Positions 7,349 through 14,221 of a DNA stretch of 17,542 bases are shown here, piece after piece. A program made the translations under genes and the position numbers. The first letter of the stretch is position 1. The number at the start of each line of letters is the position of its first letter. The notes beneath the pieces are model-generated. The model was not told where the DNA came from. It made no database searches and saw only the letters and a list, made by a program, of their open reading frames with translations. This DNA comes from CAXRDE01 sp964342365 (lineage in GTDB: Bacteria > Cyanobacteriota > Sericytochromatia > UBA7694): positions 1-17,542 of the forward strand of contig CAYFGW010000086.1 of NCBI GenBank assembly GCA_964342365.1, written 5' to 3'.

Positions 7349-7361
7349 CGCTATAGCAGGA
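7335..7361 (-). repeat. Right-end hairpin of the TnpB element
   Basis: On the minus strand TCCTGCTA pairs with TAGCGGGA (one G.U pair), extended by AGC/GCT around a GTCA loop with one bulged base. It spans the tnpB stop codon (7340-7342) and the last codons of the small convergent frame. Confidence 0.6.
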
Positions 7362-8545
7362 GTTTCGTGCTTCACAGGTGGGGCTAAAGCCCTACCTCCA
7401 CACTGGGCAGGTTCCCCACCCATTGCCCAATTCAGAATCACACGGGCTGCGTTTTCGTCACGGCTTAGTTGTGTTCCACAGGGGCAGTTGTGTTTTCGTT
7501 GATGCAAGGGCTTCTTTTCTTGCCTGCCACAACCACTACAGGTTTGGCTTGGCTTCACCTTGCGCGTCGGCACTTCTATGTATCGTGTACCAGTCTCTTC
7601 CACTTTGTACATCAACATCTTATGAAATGCCGCTGGCGCTGTGCTTAGCACCTCTCGGTTTAATCCCTTTTTGTGACTACCACCATGAGCAGTCATGCCT
7701 TTTATATTCAGTTTTTCAACAGCGATTAAGCTATTCTCTTTCACCAGTTTGGCGCTGGTTTGATGCAAGAACTCATGGCGCTTACGAGCGATCTTACCGT
7801 GCAGTGCTGCCAGCTTCTTTTTGAACTTTTGCCAGTTGCGAGAACCACGTTTCTTACGAGACAAATCCCGCTGCAACTGCTTCAGTTTGGCCAATTCACT
7901 CCTCAGGTGACGCTCGTTGTGAATAGCAGCATAACTACCGTCATCGTGGGCCAGGGTGGCAAAGGTTTCTACCCCCCAATCCAAGCCAATGGCTCCCGTA
8001 AGTTTGTTTTGCTTTCGTTCAGGCTGGCAGTCAAACACAATTGATGCATACCATTTGCCTTGCTTGTACATAATGTCCAGCGTTTTAGGAGTGCCTTGTG
8101 TTCTGACCTTGCCTCGTATGCGAATGTAACCAACTTCAGAGAGCCTGAGATACCCGTGTTTCTTTTCGCTGTGCAACCGCCAGCCGTCACCGTGGGTTTT
8201 GTAACCCCAGCCAGAATAACGGGCCAATGACTTAAATCGTGGAAAACCTGGGGTTTCACCCGACTTTACCCTACGAAAGAATGCTTGCATAGCCAGATGA
8301 ATACGCTTAAGTGTGACCTGACAAGACTGAGAGTTAAGCCCAGCATAATCTTCAAGCTCTCTGACGTGCTTGTTTTCTTTGCATTGGTCATTAAAATGGA
8401 GTGAAATACCATGCTTGCGATAAGCGGTAATACGCTGTTCCAAGGCTGCATTATAATACTGCTGATGCAAATAACGCATGGTTTGCATGCGCTCATTTTG
8501 CTCAGCATTTGGATAGAGTCGGTAAGTCACTCTTCGGTCAGGCAT
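7340..8545 (-). CDS. tnpB: RNA-guided endonuclease TnpB (IS200/IS605 OrfB)
   Basis: TnpB proteins are RNA-guided, RuvC-type DNA nucleases and ancestors of Cas12. From the preferred start (ATG 8545, MPDRRVTYRLYP) the protein is 401 residues, the usual length. The helix-turn-helix-like N-terminal region contains YNAALEQR and the FPRFK motif (101-105). The RuvC triad looks intact: D189 in GLDWGVETFATL, E277 in AVEKLNIKGM and D363 in SRDENAARVIL. The zinc finger has C336-C339 and C354-C356 (CSGCG ... CPCG). A longer frame to 8620 would add 25 residues unlike any TnpB start, so it is not preferred. The gene runs into its own right-end hairpins. With all key residues present the nuclease is probably active, though no TnpA is nearby. 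Confidence 0.93.
   Translation of the reverse strand: MPDRRVTYRLYPNAEQNERMQTMRYLHQQYYNAALEQRITAYRKHGISLHFNDQCKENKHVRELEDYAGLNSQSCQVTLKRIHLAMQAFFRRVKSGETPGFPRFKSLARYSGWGYKTHGDGWRLHSEKKHGYLRLSEVGYIRIRGKVRTQGTPKTLDIMYKQGKWYASIVFDCQPERKQNKLTGAIGLDWGVETFATLAHDDGSYAAIHNERHLRSELAKLKQLQRDLSRKKRGSRNWQKFKKKLAALHGKIARKRHEFLHQTSAKLVKENSLIAVEKLNIKGMTAHGGSHKKGLNREVLSTAPAAFHKMLMYKVEETGTRYIEVPTRKVKPSQTCSGCGRQEKKPLHQRKHNCPCGTQLSRDENAARVILNWAMGGEPAQCGGRALAPPVKHETPAIASA
7376..7397 (-). repeat. Hairpin inside the 3' end of tnpB
   Basis: AGGTGGGGCT and AGCCCTACCT are complementary (one G.T pair) around a two-base AA centre on the plus strand. The minus strand has the GGGCTTTAGCCC core often seen next to the tnpB stop in these elements. 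The bases also encode the Leu-Ala-Pro-Pro near the TnpB C-terminus, so coding and structure overlap. Confidence 0.6.
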
Positions 8546-8588
8546 ACACTCAGTATAACTCTGTTTTATGGATATGCATAGTCCTATG

Positions 8589-8605
8589 AGCAACGTACCG
8601 TTGCT
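8589..8605. repeat. Seven-bp hairpin upstream of tnpB, candidate left-end structure
   Basis: AGCAACG and CGTTGCT are perfect complements around a TAC loop. A second palindrome, CATAG-TC-CTATG, lies next to it at 8577-8588. Left ends of this superfamily carry subterminal hairpins recognised by TnpA, so one of these may serve that purpose. Confidence 0.45.
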
Positions 8606-8682
8606 GCCTCCCTTCACCACCCACCAAGCTTTGCTATGGTCGGAGCAGCTCTGCCCTCTGGGTACTAGGAGGCTCTTTGGTA

Positions 8683-8730
8683 GGTCCTTACGAGACCTTT
8701 TACGATTTAGCTTATTTTGACAAAGAGTAA
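8683..8730 (+). pseudogene. Possible 3' remnant of the gene interrupted by the TnpB element
   Basis: One plus-strand frame here reads GPYETFYDLAYFDKE and then stops at TAA (8728-8730). It looks like a genuine protein C-terminus and has the same AT-rich character as the small frame on the other side of the element. It has no start of its own. The link to the left-hand fragment is inference; a chance open stretch is quite possible at this length. Confidence 0.25.
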
Positions 8731-8765
8731 TCGAAACATATAGAAACGCTGGAATACGTAGGTCA

Positions 8766-8785
8766 CAGGCGAATCATAGCGCCTG
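8766..8785. promoter_or_regulatory. Inverted repeat upstream of abgT, candidate operator
   Basis: CAGGCG and CGCCTG are perfect six-base arms around an eight-base AT-rich centre. The repeat lies directly before a possible -10 (TACAAT at 8790-8795) and 45 bases before the transporter start. This is the geometry of a repressor or activator site. No T-run follows, so it is unlikely to be a terminator. Confidence 0.4.
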
Positions 8786-8830
8786 AGGGTACAATTGAGA
8801 CACTTAACAAAACACCCGAAAGAACGCATT

Positions 8831-10354
8831 ATGAAGAAAAATATACTGAACAGTGCCTTAGATGGCATTGAGGTAGTGGGCAATAAACTGCCCGACCCCC
8901 TCACTTTATTTGTGGCCCTGGCTCTGATGATTCCCGTCATTTCCTGGCTGATTTCCATGACCGGCTGGCAGCTGGTACATCCGGGAACCCAGGAGACCAT
9001 TAAAGTAGTGAACCTGCTGTCGGCGGAACAAATCCAACGCATGTTTACGGATGCCGTTAAAAACTTCACCAGTTTCCCGCCTCTGGGTACTGTGCTGGTG
9101 GCCATGATTGGTATTGGCGTGGCCGAGCGCAGCGGCCTGATTCAGACTCTGCTAAAAATGATGGTGTCCTCCGTGCCCGCGGGCCTGATTTCGGCAGCTC
9201 TCGTTTTTGCAGGGGTCATGTCCTCCATGGCAGCCGACGCGGGCTATGTGGTGCTAACCCCCCTGGGAGCTGTGCTCTTTGCGGGTCTGGGCCGTCATCC
9301 TCTGGCGGGTCTGGCGGCGGCTTTTGCAGGGGTTTCCGGCGGATTTTCCGCTAATCTATTGCTCACCAGTTTAGACCCGCTGTTGGCAGGCTTTACGGAG
9401 TCTGCCGCACAGATTTATGATCCCGCCTACACAGTAGCTCCCACCGCCAACTATTACTTTATGCTGGTTTCTGTTTTTCTGGTAACGGGCATTGGCTGGT
9501 GGGTCACGGACAAAATTGTAGAACCTCGATTAGGCGAATGGGATCCTGAATATGCTGCAGAATCTGACGACGAACAGAGCGATTTGAGCACCATCACCCC
9601 CCGCGAAAAAACGGGCGTCTGGGTGGCCATGGCGGTGTTTGTATTGACCCTTGCGGGCTTTACCGCACTGGTGGCTCCCGCCAACGGTCTCTTACGAGAT
9701 GCTCAGGGCGGTCTTGGCCCCTTTTATCATTCGCTGGTGATTATGATTTGTCTGGGCTTTTTATTCCCGAGTTTGGCTTACGGCCTGATTACGGGCAGTA
9801 TTCGCAACGATAGAGACGTGGCCAAAATGACCGGCGACACCCTGGCCACCATGGGCGCATATATTGTGCTGGCTTTTGCAGCAGCTCAATTTGTGGCGTA
9901 CTTTTCCTGGTCAAATCTGGGCCTGATGTTTGCTATTTCGGGAGCCGCTCTCATTAAAACCCTGGGACTGGGGGGACTGCCGCTCTTGCTCATATTTATG
10001 GGCATTTCAGGCACCGTTAACCTTTTCATTGGTTCGGCTTCTGCCAAATGGGCCATTATGTCGCCAGTGTTTGTGCCCATGCTCATGAACTTAGGCTACA
10101 GCCCCGAACTGGCTCAGGTCACCTACCGTATCGGAGATTCTATCACCAATATTATTACCCCGTTGCTGCCCTACTTTCCCATTGTGGTGGCTTTTGCCCA
10201 GCGTTATGACAGACGGGTCAAATTGGGCACGCTCATTGCAGCCATGTTGCCCTACTCCGTGGCCATGAGCATTGGCTGGATTATCATGCTGGTGGTGTGG
10301 TACGTGCTGGAATTGCCTCTGGGCCCCGGTGCCGGTTTGTTTTACGGCGGTTAA
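8831..10354 (+). CDS. abgT: AbgT-family transporter (p-aminobenzoyl-glutamate transporter / MtrF-like)
   Basis: The product is 507 residues, the family's usual length, and consists almost entirely of membrane segments. Family signatures are in order: NKLPDPLTLF near the N-terminus, FPPLGTVLVAMIGIGVAERSG, GLGRHPLAGLAAAFAGVSGG, TSLDPLLAGFTE, FVAYFSWSNLG, FIGSASAKWAIMSPVFVPM and GDSITNIITPLLPYFP. E. coli AbgT imports p-aminobenzoyl-glutamate, a folate breakdown product; Neisseria MtrF and Alcanivorax YdaH have been reported to export sulfonamides. The sequence does not choose between import and export, and no abgA/abgB hydrolase genes are visible. ATG 8831 is preferred over the TTG at 8795, which would add 12 polar residues and overlap a likely -10. 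The ribosome site is weak (AAAGAA). A 73-base gap without a clear terminator separates it from the propeller gene. Confidence 0.9.
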   Translation: MKKNILNSALDGIEVVGNKLPDPLTLFVALALMIPVISWLISMTGWQLVHPGTQETIKVVNLLSAEQIQRMFTDAVKNFTSFPPLGTVLVAMIGIGVAERSGLIQTLLKMMVSSVPAGLISAALVFAGVMSSMAADAGYVVLTPLGAVLFAGLGRHPLAGLAAAFAGVSGGFSANLLLTSLDPLLAGFTESAAQIYDPAYTVAPTANYYFMLVSVFLVTGIGWWVTDKIVEPRLGEWDPEYAAESDDEQSDLSTITPREKTGVWVAMAVFVLTLAGFTALVAPANGLLRDAQGGLGPFYHSLVIMICLGFLFPSLAYGLITGSIRNDRDVAKMTGDTLATMGAYIVLAFAAAQFVAYFSWSNLGLMFAISGAALIKTLGLGGLPLLLIFMGISGTVNLFIGSASAKWAIMSPVFVPMLMNLGYSPELAQVTYRIGDSITNIITPLLPYFPIVVAFAQRYDRRVKLGTLIAAMLPYSVAMSIGWIIMLVVWYVLELPLGPGAGLFYGG

Positions 10355-10427
10355 GCCCTCAAGCAAGAATGGCCTGCAATCATTTGTTGCACCGCCATAC
10401 GCTGTAAGTCAAGATTAAGAAGTTGTT

Positions 10428-11636
10428 ATGCTGGTTAAAAAAATAAAAACCATGCGTATTCAACTTCTTTCTTTTGCCTCTTTAACGACGATCACAGCCC
10501 TCACTGCCTGCGCCTCTTCTCTGCCTGAGGCTCCCGCCGTGCCCACGACCCCCGCAGACACTTTTCGTCAGTTAGCCGTCGGCCAGGTACCTCACGGCAT
10601 GGCCGCCACCACTCGTTTTGTGTACAACTCCAATATCGGTGACAACACCCTTTCCGTTATTGACACCGCCCGCGACGAGGTGATTAAAACCCTCAAAATG
10701 GACGCGGAGCCCGGTTACAGTCAAACCAGCCACGATGGTCAGTACGTACTTGTGGTAGACGGTGAAGGCTACCTGAATATTTTTGCTCCGGCACAGGATC
10801 ATCAGCGTGTGCAGAGAGTGCGCGTGGGTCGGAGCGTGGACGAATTTGCCATTGCTCCTGATGACAAAACTATCTATGTGTCTCTCACAGCAGAAGCGAG
10901 GGTGGCCCAGCTGAATTTTGAAAACGGTCTGGCAGCTCCCCCTGAGCCGCGCCTACTCAGAGCCGCAGGACCCGGTACACCTGACGGCAGCGGCCACCGG
11001 GCCCTGGCGTACAGCAGCGGTTGGTTACTCACCCCCAACCCCGGTGACAATACCTCCAGCCTGATTCCCCCTCAGGGCGATTCACTGACCCTGAGCGACG
11101 GCAATGCCCCCACTGCGGTAGCCTTTGGCATTCAGCACGTCAATAAAGAAAACCTTAAAGAAGAACATGTCATGAGAGCCATTGTGGGTCACAGCGCCTC
11201 CCATACGGTGACGCTCTTTGACACCACTGGTAACAAAACCGCCAGCTTTAACGATGTGGGACAAACGCCCACAGACATGGTCACCGTGCCCGAATTGGGA
11301 CGGGCTTATGTGACCATGACCGGTTCTAATCAGGTGACGGTCATAGATTATGTGAATGACAAAGTCGTGGGCACCATAAAAACCCAACAGCGCCCGGTAC
11401 ATATTTACCGGGCACCTGCCCTCACGAGCAGCACAGATAACGCAAAGAACGAACCCGCTACAGAAATCTGGGTGGGCAACGACGGCGGAGCCTCGGTCAC
11501 CGTTTTTGACGCCAGCACCTTAGAGATTATCGCGCACCACAAAACCGGAGAGGGCCACCATAAAATGGCGTTTAGCCAGAACAAAGTCTATGTCAGCAAT
11601 ATTAAAGATCACACGGTCACGGTAATTCCCCGATGA
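10428..11636 (+). CDS. YncE/YVTN-type beta-propeller lipoprotein
   Basis: The product is 402 residues. A lipoprotein signal ends in the lipobox LTAC with Cys28, so it should be anchored to a membrane facing the periplasm. The rest is repeated propeller blades of the YVTN/cytochrome-d1 type: FVYNSNIGDNTLSVIDT, KTIYVSLTAEARVAQL, RAYVTMTGSNQVTVIDY, EIWVGNDGGASVTVFD and KVYVSNIKDHTVTVI. The last blade contains a His cluster (HH at 370-371, HH at 377-378, H395), where related propellers more often have Pro-His-Gly. This might be a metal site. YncE-like propellers bind DNA, metals or partner proteins; no enzymatic activity can be inferred. ATG 10428 is chosen for its AAGAAG at five bases; Met9 would also work. 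The stop overlaps the next start (ATGA, 11633-11636). Confidence 0.83.
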   Translation: MLVKKIKTMRIQLLSFASLTTITALTACASSLPEAPAVPTTPADTFRQLAVGQVPHGMAATTRFVYNSNIGDNTLSVIDTARDEVIKTLKMDAEPGYSQTSHDGQYVLVVDGEGYLNIFAPAQDHQRVQRVRVGRSVDEFAIAPDDKTIYVSLTAEARVAQLNFENGLAAPPEPRLLRAAGPGTPDGSGHRALAYSSGWLLTPNPGDNTSSLIPPQGDSLTLSDGNAPTAVAFGIQHVNKENLKEEHVMRAIVGHSASHTVTLFDTTGNKTASFNDVGQTPTDMVTVPELGRAYVTMTGSNQVTVIDYVNDKVVGTIKTQQRPVHIYRAPALTSSTDNAKNEPATEIWVGNDGGASVTVFDASTLEIIAHHKTGEGHHKMAFSQNKVYVSNIKDHTVTVIPR

Positions 11637-12673
11637 AAAACAAAGGTTTACAAAGCGCGTTAATGTTTTCGCTCCTGACCTGTGCAGCTCTACTTCTTCA
11701 TACGCCTTCAGCACAGGCCTGCCTCAGCTGCGGTTGCGGGAGCAGCGGTTCCTCAGCAGATCTGGGAGCCATTGGCGGGGCCTCCAGCCTGTTTTCTCAG
11801 GGGCAGCACTGGTTGATTCAAACGGGAGCCACCTATCGGCAGGTAACGGGCTCCTTTAACGATACCGGCCGCTTCAATCCGCCTCCCGTGGACAGCTACC
11901 TCGGCTCTTTACAGAGCGTACTGGGTGTGAATTACTTCCAGGACAGCTGGACGCTGGGTTTACAACTTCCGTTTCAGTTGAATGCGCTTGACGGTGCCGC
12001 CTGGGGCGCTTTTGGATCCATTGCCCCCACTGACGAAAATCTTCGGTACGGCGGCGGCGTGGGTGATATTCAAATTCAGGGCGCTTATAAATTTCTGGAA
12101 ACCCCCACCCTGGGACTGGCGGGCTGGGGCAGTCTGGGTCTGCCCACGGGGGCCATTGATCTGGAAAATCCCGCCAATACCACCGGCAGCGGTGTGAGTA
12201 TTTTATCGGGGGGATTGCTCACCGTCTATAAGCCTCCTGCTCGCTTGCAAATGGCTCGACCTCGCAGCATGTGGGACTGGTGGACCAGCCGCCAGCAGGA
12301 ATATATTTTTAACATCGGCTATGGCCAGGCCCTGAACGCACCACCGAGCAACATCAACCCGTTTTTTCAGGGACAGAGCCTTATGGCTCAGCTACAGGCC
12401 AACGTTTCGTTGGTGCCTCGCTGGACCATAGGACTGGGCCTCAACGGTCAACTTGGACTCTGGGCCAATGCCGGTGCCAACAACCTGCCCACCTCCGAAA
12501 GCGGGGCTTCGGCTCAGCTGGCCGCCCGCTGGCGCGTGGTGCCCAGCGTGCAATACGAAATGTCCATGACACAGGGAGTGCGGCTGGCGATGGGTGCCGA
12601 TGTGCCCGTATTGGGCAGCAATAGTTTGACAGACGCCACTGCGCACCTGGTGTATTATCAGTTTTTTGAGTAG
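11633..12673 (+). CDS. Outer-membrane beta-barrel protein with Cys-rich mature N-terminus (CLSCGCG)
   Basis: The product is 346 residues. A Sec signal peptide ends PSAQA at residue 29, and the predicted mature chain starts with CLSCGCGSSGSS (Cys30, 33 and 35). The -3 Ala and -2 Gln make a lipobox unlikely, so ordinary signal peptidase cleavage is expected. The remainder alternates amphipathic strands and Gly/Asn turns (TLGLQLPFQL, GVGDIQIQGAYKF, WTIGLGLNGQLGLW, GVRLAMGADVPVLG) and ends in LVYYQFFE, nearly the usual aromatic end. A C-x2-C-x-C start on an outer-membrane protein suggests a metal or redox site; the function is not known to me. It is translationally coupled to the propeller lipoprotein upstream and two bases from the thioredoxin-fold gene downstream. 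Confidence 0.82.
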   Translation: MKNKGLQSALMFSLLTCAALLLHTPSAQACLSCGCGSSGSSADLGAIGGASSLFSQGQHWLIQTGATYRQVTGSFNDTGRFNPPPVDSYLGSLQSVLGVNYFQDSWTLGLQLPFQLNALDGAAWGAFGSIAPTDENLRYGGGVGDIQIQGAYKFLETPTLGLAGWGSLGLPTGAIDLENPANTTGSGVSILSGGLLTVYKPPARLQMARPRSMWDWWTSRQQEYIFNIGYGQALNAPPSNINPFFQGQSLMAQLQANVSLVPRWTIGLGLNGQLGLWANAGANNLPTSESGASAQLAARWRVVPSVQYEMSMTQGVRLAMGADVPVLGSNSLTDATAHLVYYQFFE

Positions 12674-12675
12674 GT

Positions 12676-13137
12676 ATGGATTCCATGTTTTTAAAGGTTT
12701 TACTTTCGCTGTGTATGACGTCAGGCTTTTTTCTGCTACCTTTTACCACTCCCACTGCACAGGCACAGGTGGTGCTGGGCTACAAAACCGGTCTTAAAAA
12801 AGCCCGCCAGGAGAACAAATGGGTACTGGTGCAATTTGAATCTGACCTGTGCAAATACTGTGCACAAATGACCCGGGAATTCCGAGAAAGCCCGGCCGTC
12901 AGCGCCCTTTTGAAAGAGCACTTTGTATGGGTTAAAATACACCGCACAGAAGACGCTGCCTTAACCCAGAAATTTGGCGTCTGGAATTACCCCTGGATGA
13001 TGATTCTAAAATCTGATGGCAGTAAACTAGCGGATATGCCTGGCTACCAATCCCCTGAAACCATGGCGGATCTTTTGCGTTTTTTCATCACTGAGTCCTA
13101 TACCACCATGGATCTGGAAACCTTTCGCAAACGGTAA
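12676..13137 (+). CDS. Periplasmic thioredoxin-fold protein (CKYC active site)
   Basis: The product is 153 residues. A signal peptide ending TAQA (residue 30) exports it. The mature part is a thioredoxin fold of the Thioredoxin_7 type: KWVLVQFESDLCKYCAQM with the redox pair C59/C62, the later strand WVKIHRTE, and a YPWMMIL segment carrying the expected cis-proline, then the GYQSPETMADLLRFF helix. Such proteins reduce or oxidise disulfides in exported proteins. The obvious candidate partner is the Cys-rich barrel encoded two bases upstream, whose C-x2-C-x-C could be kept reduced by it; this is inference. ATG 12676 and ATG 12685 (Met4) are both possible because the only ribosome-like sequence (GAGTAGG) precedes both. 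Confidence 0.87.
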   Translation: MDSMFLKVLLSLCMTSGFFLLPFTTPTAQAQVVLGYKTGLKKARQENKWVLVQFESDLCKYCAQMTREFRESPAVSALLKEHFVWVKIHRTEDAALTQKFGVWNYPWMMILKSDGSKLADMPGYQSPETMADLLRFFITESYTTMDLETFRKR

Positions 13138-13147
13138 ATTTGCGTTA

Positions 13148-13175
13148 TTCACAATAAAGCGTTCGAGTATATAAT
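13148..13175 (+). promoter_or_regulatory. Sigma70-type promoter of the short-chain dehydrogenase gene
   Basis: TTCACA (13148-13153, five of six consensus bases), a 16-base spacer and a perfect TATAAT (13170-13175) precede an AAGGAG ribosome site (13192-13197). Transcription would start near 13182. This separates the gene from the three-gene set upstream. Confidence 0.65.
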
Positions 13176-13203
13176 AGCCCTTACCCCCCTTAAGGAGAGC
13201 AAC

Positions 13204-14127
13204 ATGCAAAAACGGTGGTGGGCCACAGGTCTGTTGATTCCCGGCCTGTTATGGTTCCAGAGAAAAAGACTTACACAGAGTATTATCAACCCCTCTGACT
13301 TACGCGGTCAGTGTATTCTGGTAACAGGAGCTTCCACGGGCATTGGCTTTGCCGTTGTAAAAGCTCTGGCAGAAGCGGAAGTTCACGTCTTTGCCACCGT
13401 AAGAAAAACTTCAGATGCAGAAAGACTCAGCGCGCTTTCTGCAAACATCACCCCCCTGATTATGGACGTGACGAAGCCGGAGCAAATTACCACTGCCGTT
13501 GAAAACGTTCGCGAACAGTTGCAGGAGAAAACCCTGAACGCTTTGATCAATAACGCGGGTATTGCGGTAGCTGGCCCTTTAGAACATTTACCCCTTGAAG
13601 ACCTGCGCTGGCAATTTGAGGTGAACGTTATGGGGCTTGTAGAAGTCACGCAGCGGTTTTTACCCCTGCTGAGTGAGACGGGCAAAGTCATTAATATTAG
13701 CTCCATTTCGGGTAAGACCACCCAACCGTTTCTGGGGGCTTACTCGGCCTCTAAGCACGCGGTGGAAGCCCTGTCTGACGCCCTGCGCCGGGAGTTTGTC
13801 ATGACCGGTTCACAGCGCGATGTAATTGTGATTCAACCCGGTAAAATAAATACCCCCATCTGGGACAAGGCCGAACAAATTGATCTGGCTCCTTATGAAA
13901 ATACACCCTATTTTGAACTGGGGCAAAAAATCAAAGCTCTCACCCTGGACGAAGGCCGACAGGGGGCTCCTGCTTCAAAAGTGGCAGATGCGGTCGTACG
14001 GATTTTGCTGCGCAAGAAAAACCCCAGTCGCTACGTGGTGTCTCAGAATTGGACCGAAGAAATTATTGTGCCCAGGACGCTACCTCCCAGATGGTTGGAT
14101 AGCGTGATGAAACGTTTTTTCAAATAA
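13204..14127 (+). CDS. Short-chain dehydrogenase/reductase with N-terminal hydrophobic segment
   Basis: The product is 307 residues, a classical SDR. The cofactor motif TGASTGIG is at 41-48, NNAG at 116-119, and the catalytic residues are Ser167 (ISSISG), Tyr180 and Lys184 (YSASK), with the expected 13-residue Ser-Tyr spacing. The PGKINTPIW segment after the active site is the usual PG motif. Arg67 after the second strand (ATVRK) suggests NADP rather than NAD. Residues 5-19 are hydrophobic and followed by RKR, so the enzyme may be held at the membrane, as in 11-beta-hydroxysteroid and retinol dehydrogenase-like SDRs. The substrate cannot be deduced. It has its own promoter and a strong AAGGAG ribosome site, and stands alone between two transcription units. 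Confidence 0.92.
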   Translation: MQKRWWATGLLIPGLLWFQRKRLTQSIINPSDLRGQCILVTGASTGIGFAVVKALAEAEVHVFATVRKTSDAERLSALSANITPLIMDVTKPEQITTAVENVREQLQEKTLNALINNAGIAVAGPLEHLPLEDLRWQFEVNVMGLVEVTQRFLPLLSETGKVINISSISGKTTQPFLGAYSASKHAVEALSDALRREFVMTGSQRDVIVIQPGKINTPIWDKAEQIDLAPYENTPYFELGQKIKALTLDEGRQGAPASKVADAVVRILLRKKNPSRYVVSQNWTEEIIVPRTLPPRWLDSVMKRFFK

Positions 14128-14162
14128 CTTATGAGTTATATTTAACTTCTTTTATTCTTAAT

Positions 14163-14191
14163 TTGGATTTAAGTGCAACCCGCGTTATACT
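14163..14191 (+). promoter_or_regulatory. Probable pckG promoter
   Basis: TTGGAT (14163-14168), a 17-base spacer and TATACT (14186-14191) lie in the AT-rich gap before pckG. The -35 match is weak (TTG only), the -10 is good and the spacing ideal. Transcription would start near 14198, about 24 bases before the ATG. Confidence 0.5.
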
Positions 14192-14221
14192 ACGTACATC
14201 TACTTGCCAGAAGGTAACCTT

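Larger units (their letters stand above)
7333..7460 (-). ncRNA. Putative omega-RNA (TnpB guide RNA scaffold) at the element's right end
   Basis: In IS200/IS605 elements the guide RNA for TnpB overlaps the 3' end of tnpB and runs through the right end, with the guide taken from the flanking DNA. Here the minus strand shows two consecutive hairpins spanning the tnpB stop codon: 7397-7376 (ten pairs, one G.U, around the core GGGCTTTAGCCC) and 7361-7335 (TCCTGCTA paired with TAGCGGGA, extended inward by GCT/AGC). The guide would start at about 7332 and read downward. The upstream limit of the RNA is a guess. Confidence 0.45.
7333..8680 (-). mobile_element. TnpB-only insertion sequence, IS200/IS605 superfamily (IS1341-like)
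   Basis: The element carries an intact tnpB and no tnpA, so it cannot move by itself and would need a Y1 transposase in trans. The right end (low coordinates) has two hairpins, 7335-7361 and 7376-7397, of the kind that close these elements. The left end has palindromes at 8577-8588 and 8589-8605. The outer boundaries are estimates: the right end lies just outside 7335, the left end somewhere between about 8610 and 8700. No target duplication is expected for this superfamily. Both flanks may be parts of one interrupted AT-rich gene. Confidence 0.65.

Noticed and set aside
7378..8044. Plus-strand frames across tnpB
   Set aside because: They are antisense to an intact TnpB with all catalytic residues and show no protein family features.
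8546..8620. 25-residue N-terminal extension of TnpB
   Set aside because: The extension crosses the left-end palindromes and does not look like a TnpB N-terminus, which normally begins close to the YRLYP segment.
8682..8698. Hairpin AGGTC-N7-GACCT followed by TTTTA as a terminator
   Set aside because: The stem is only five bp and no plus-strand transcript is expected to end there; the bases may instead belong to a gene remnant or the element's left end.
8795..8830. TTG start for the AbgT-type transporter
   Set aside because: It overlaps a possible -10 box and adds 12 polar residues; the ATG at 8831 gives the family length.
14124..14139. ATAACT-TATG-AGTTAT hairpin after the dehydrogenase stop as a terminator
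   Set aside because: The six-bp stem has only one G-C pair and no T-run directly after it, so termination is doubtful.
14204..14221. TTG start for pckG
   Set aside because: It would put the AAGG ribosome site inside the gene and add residues not typical of the family.
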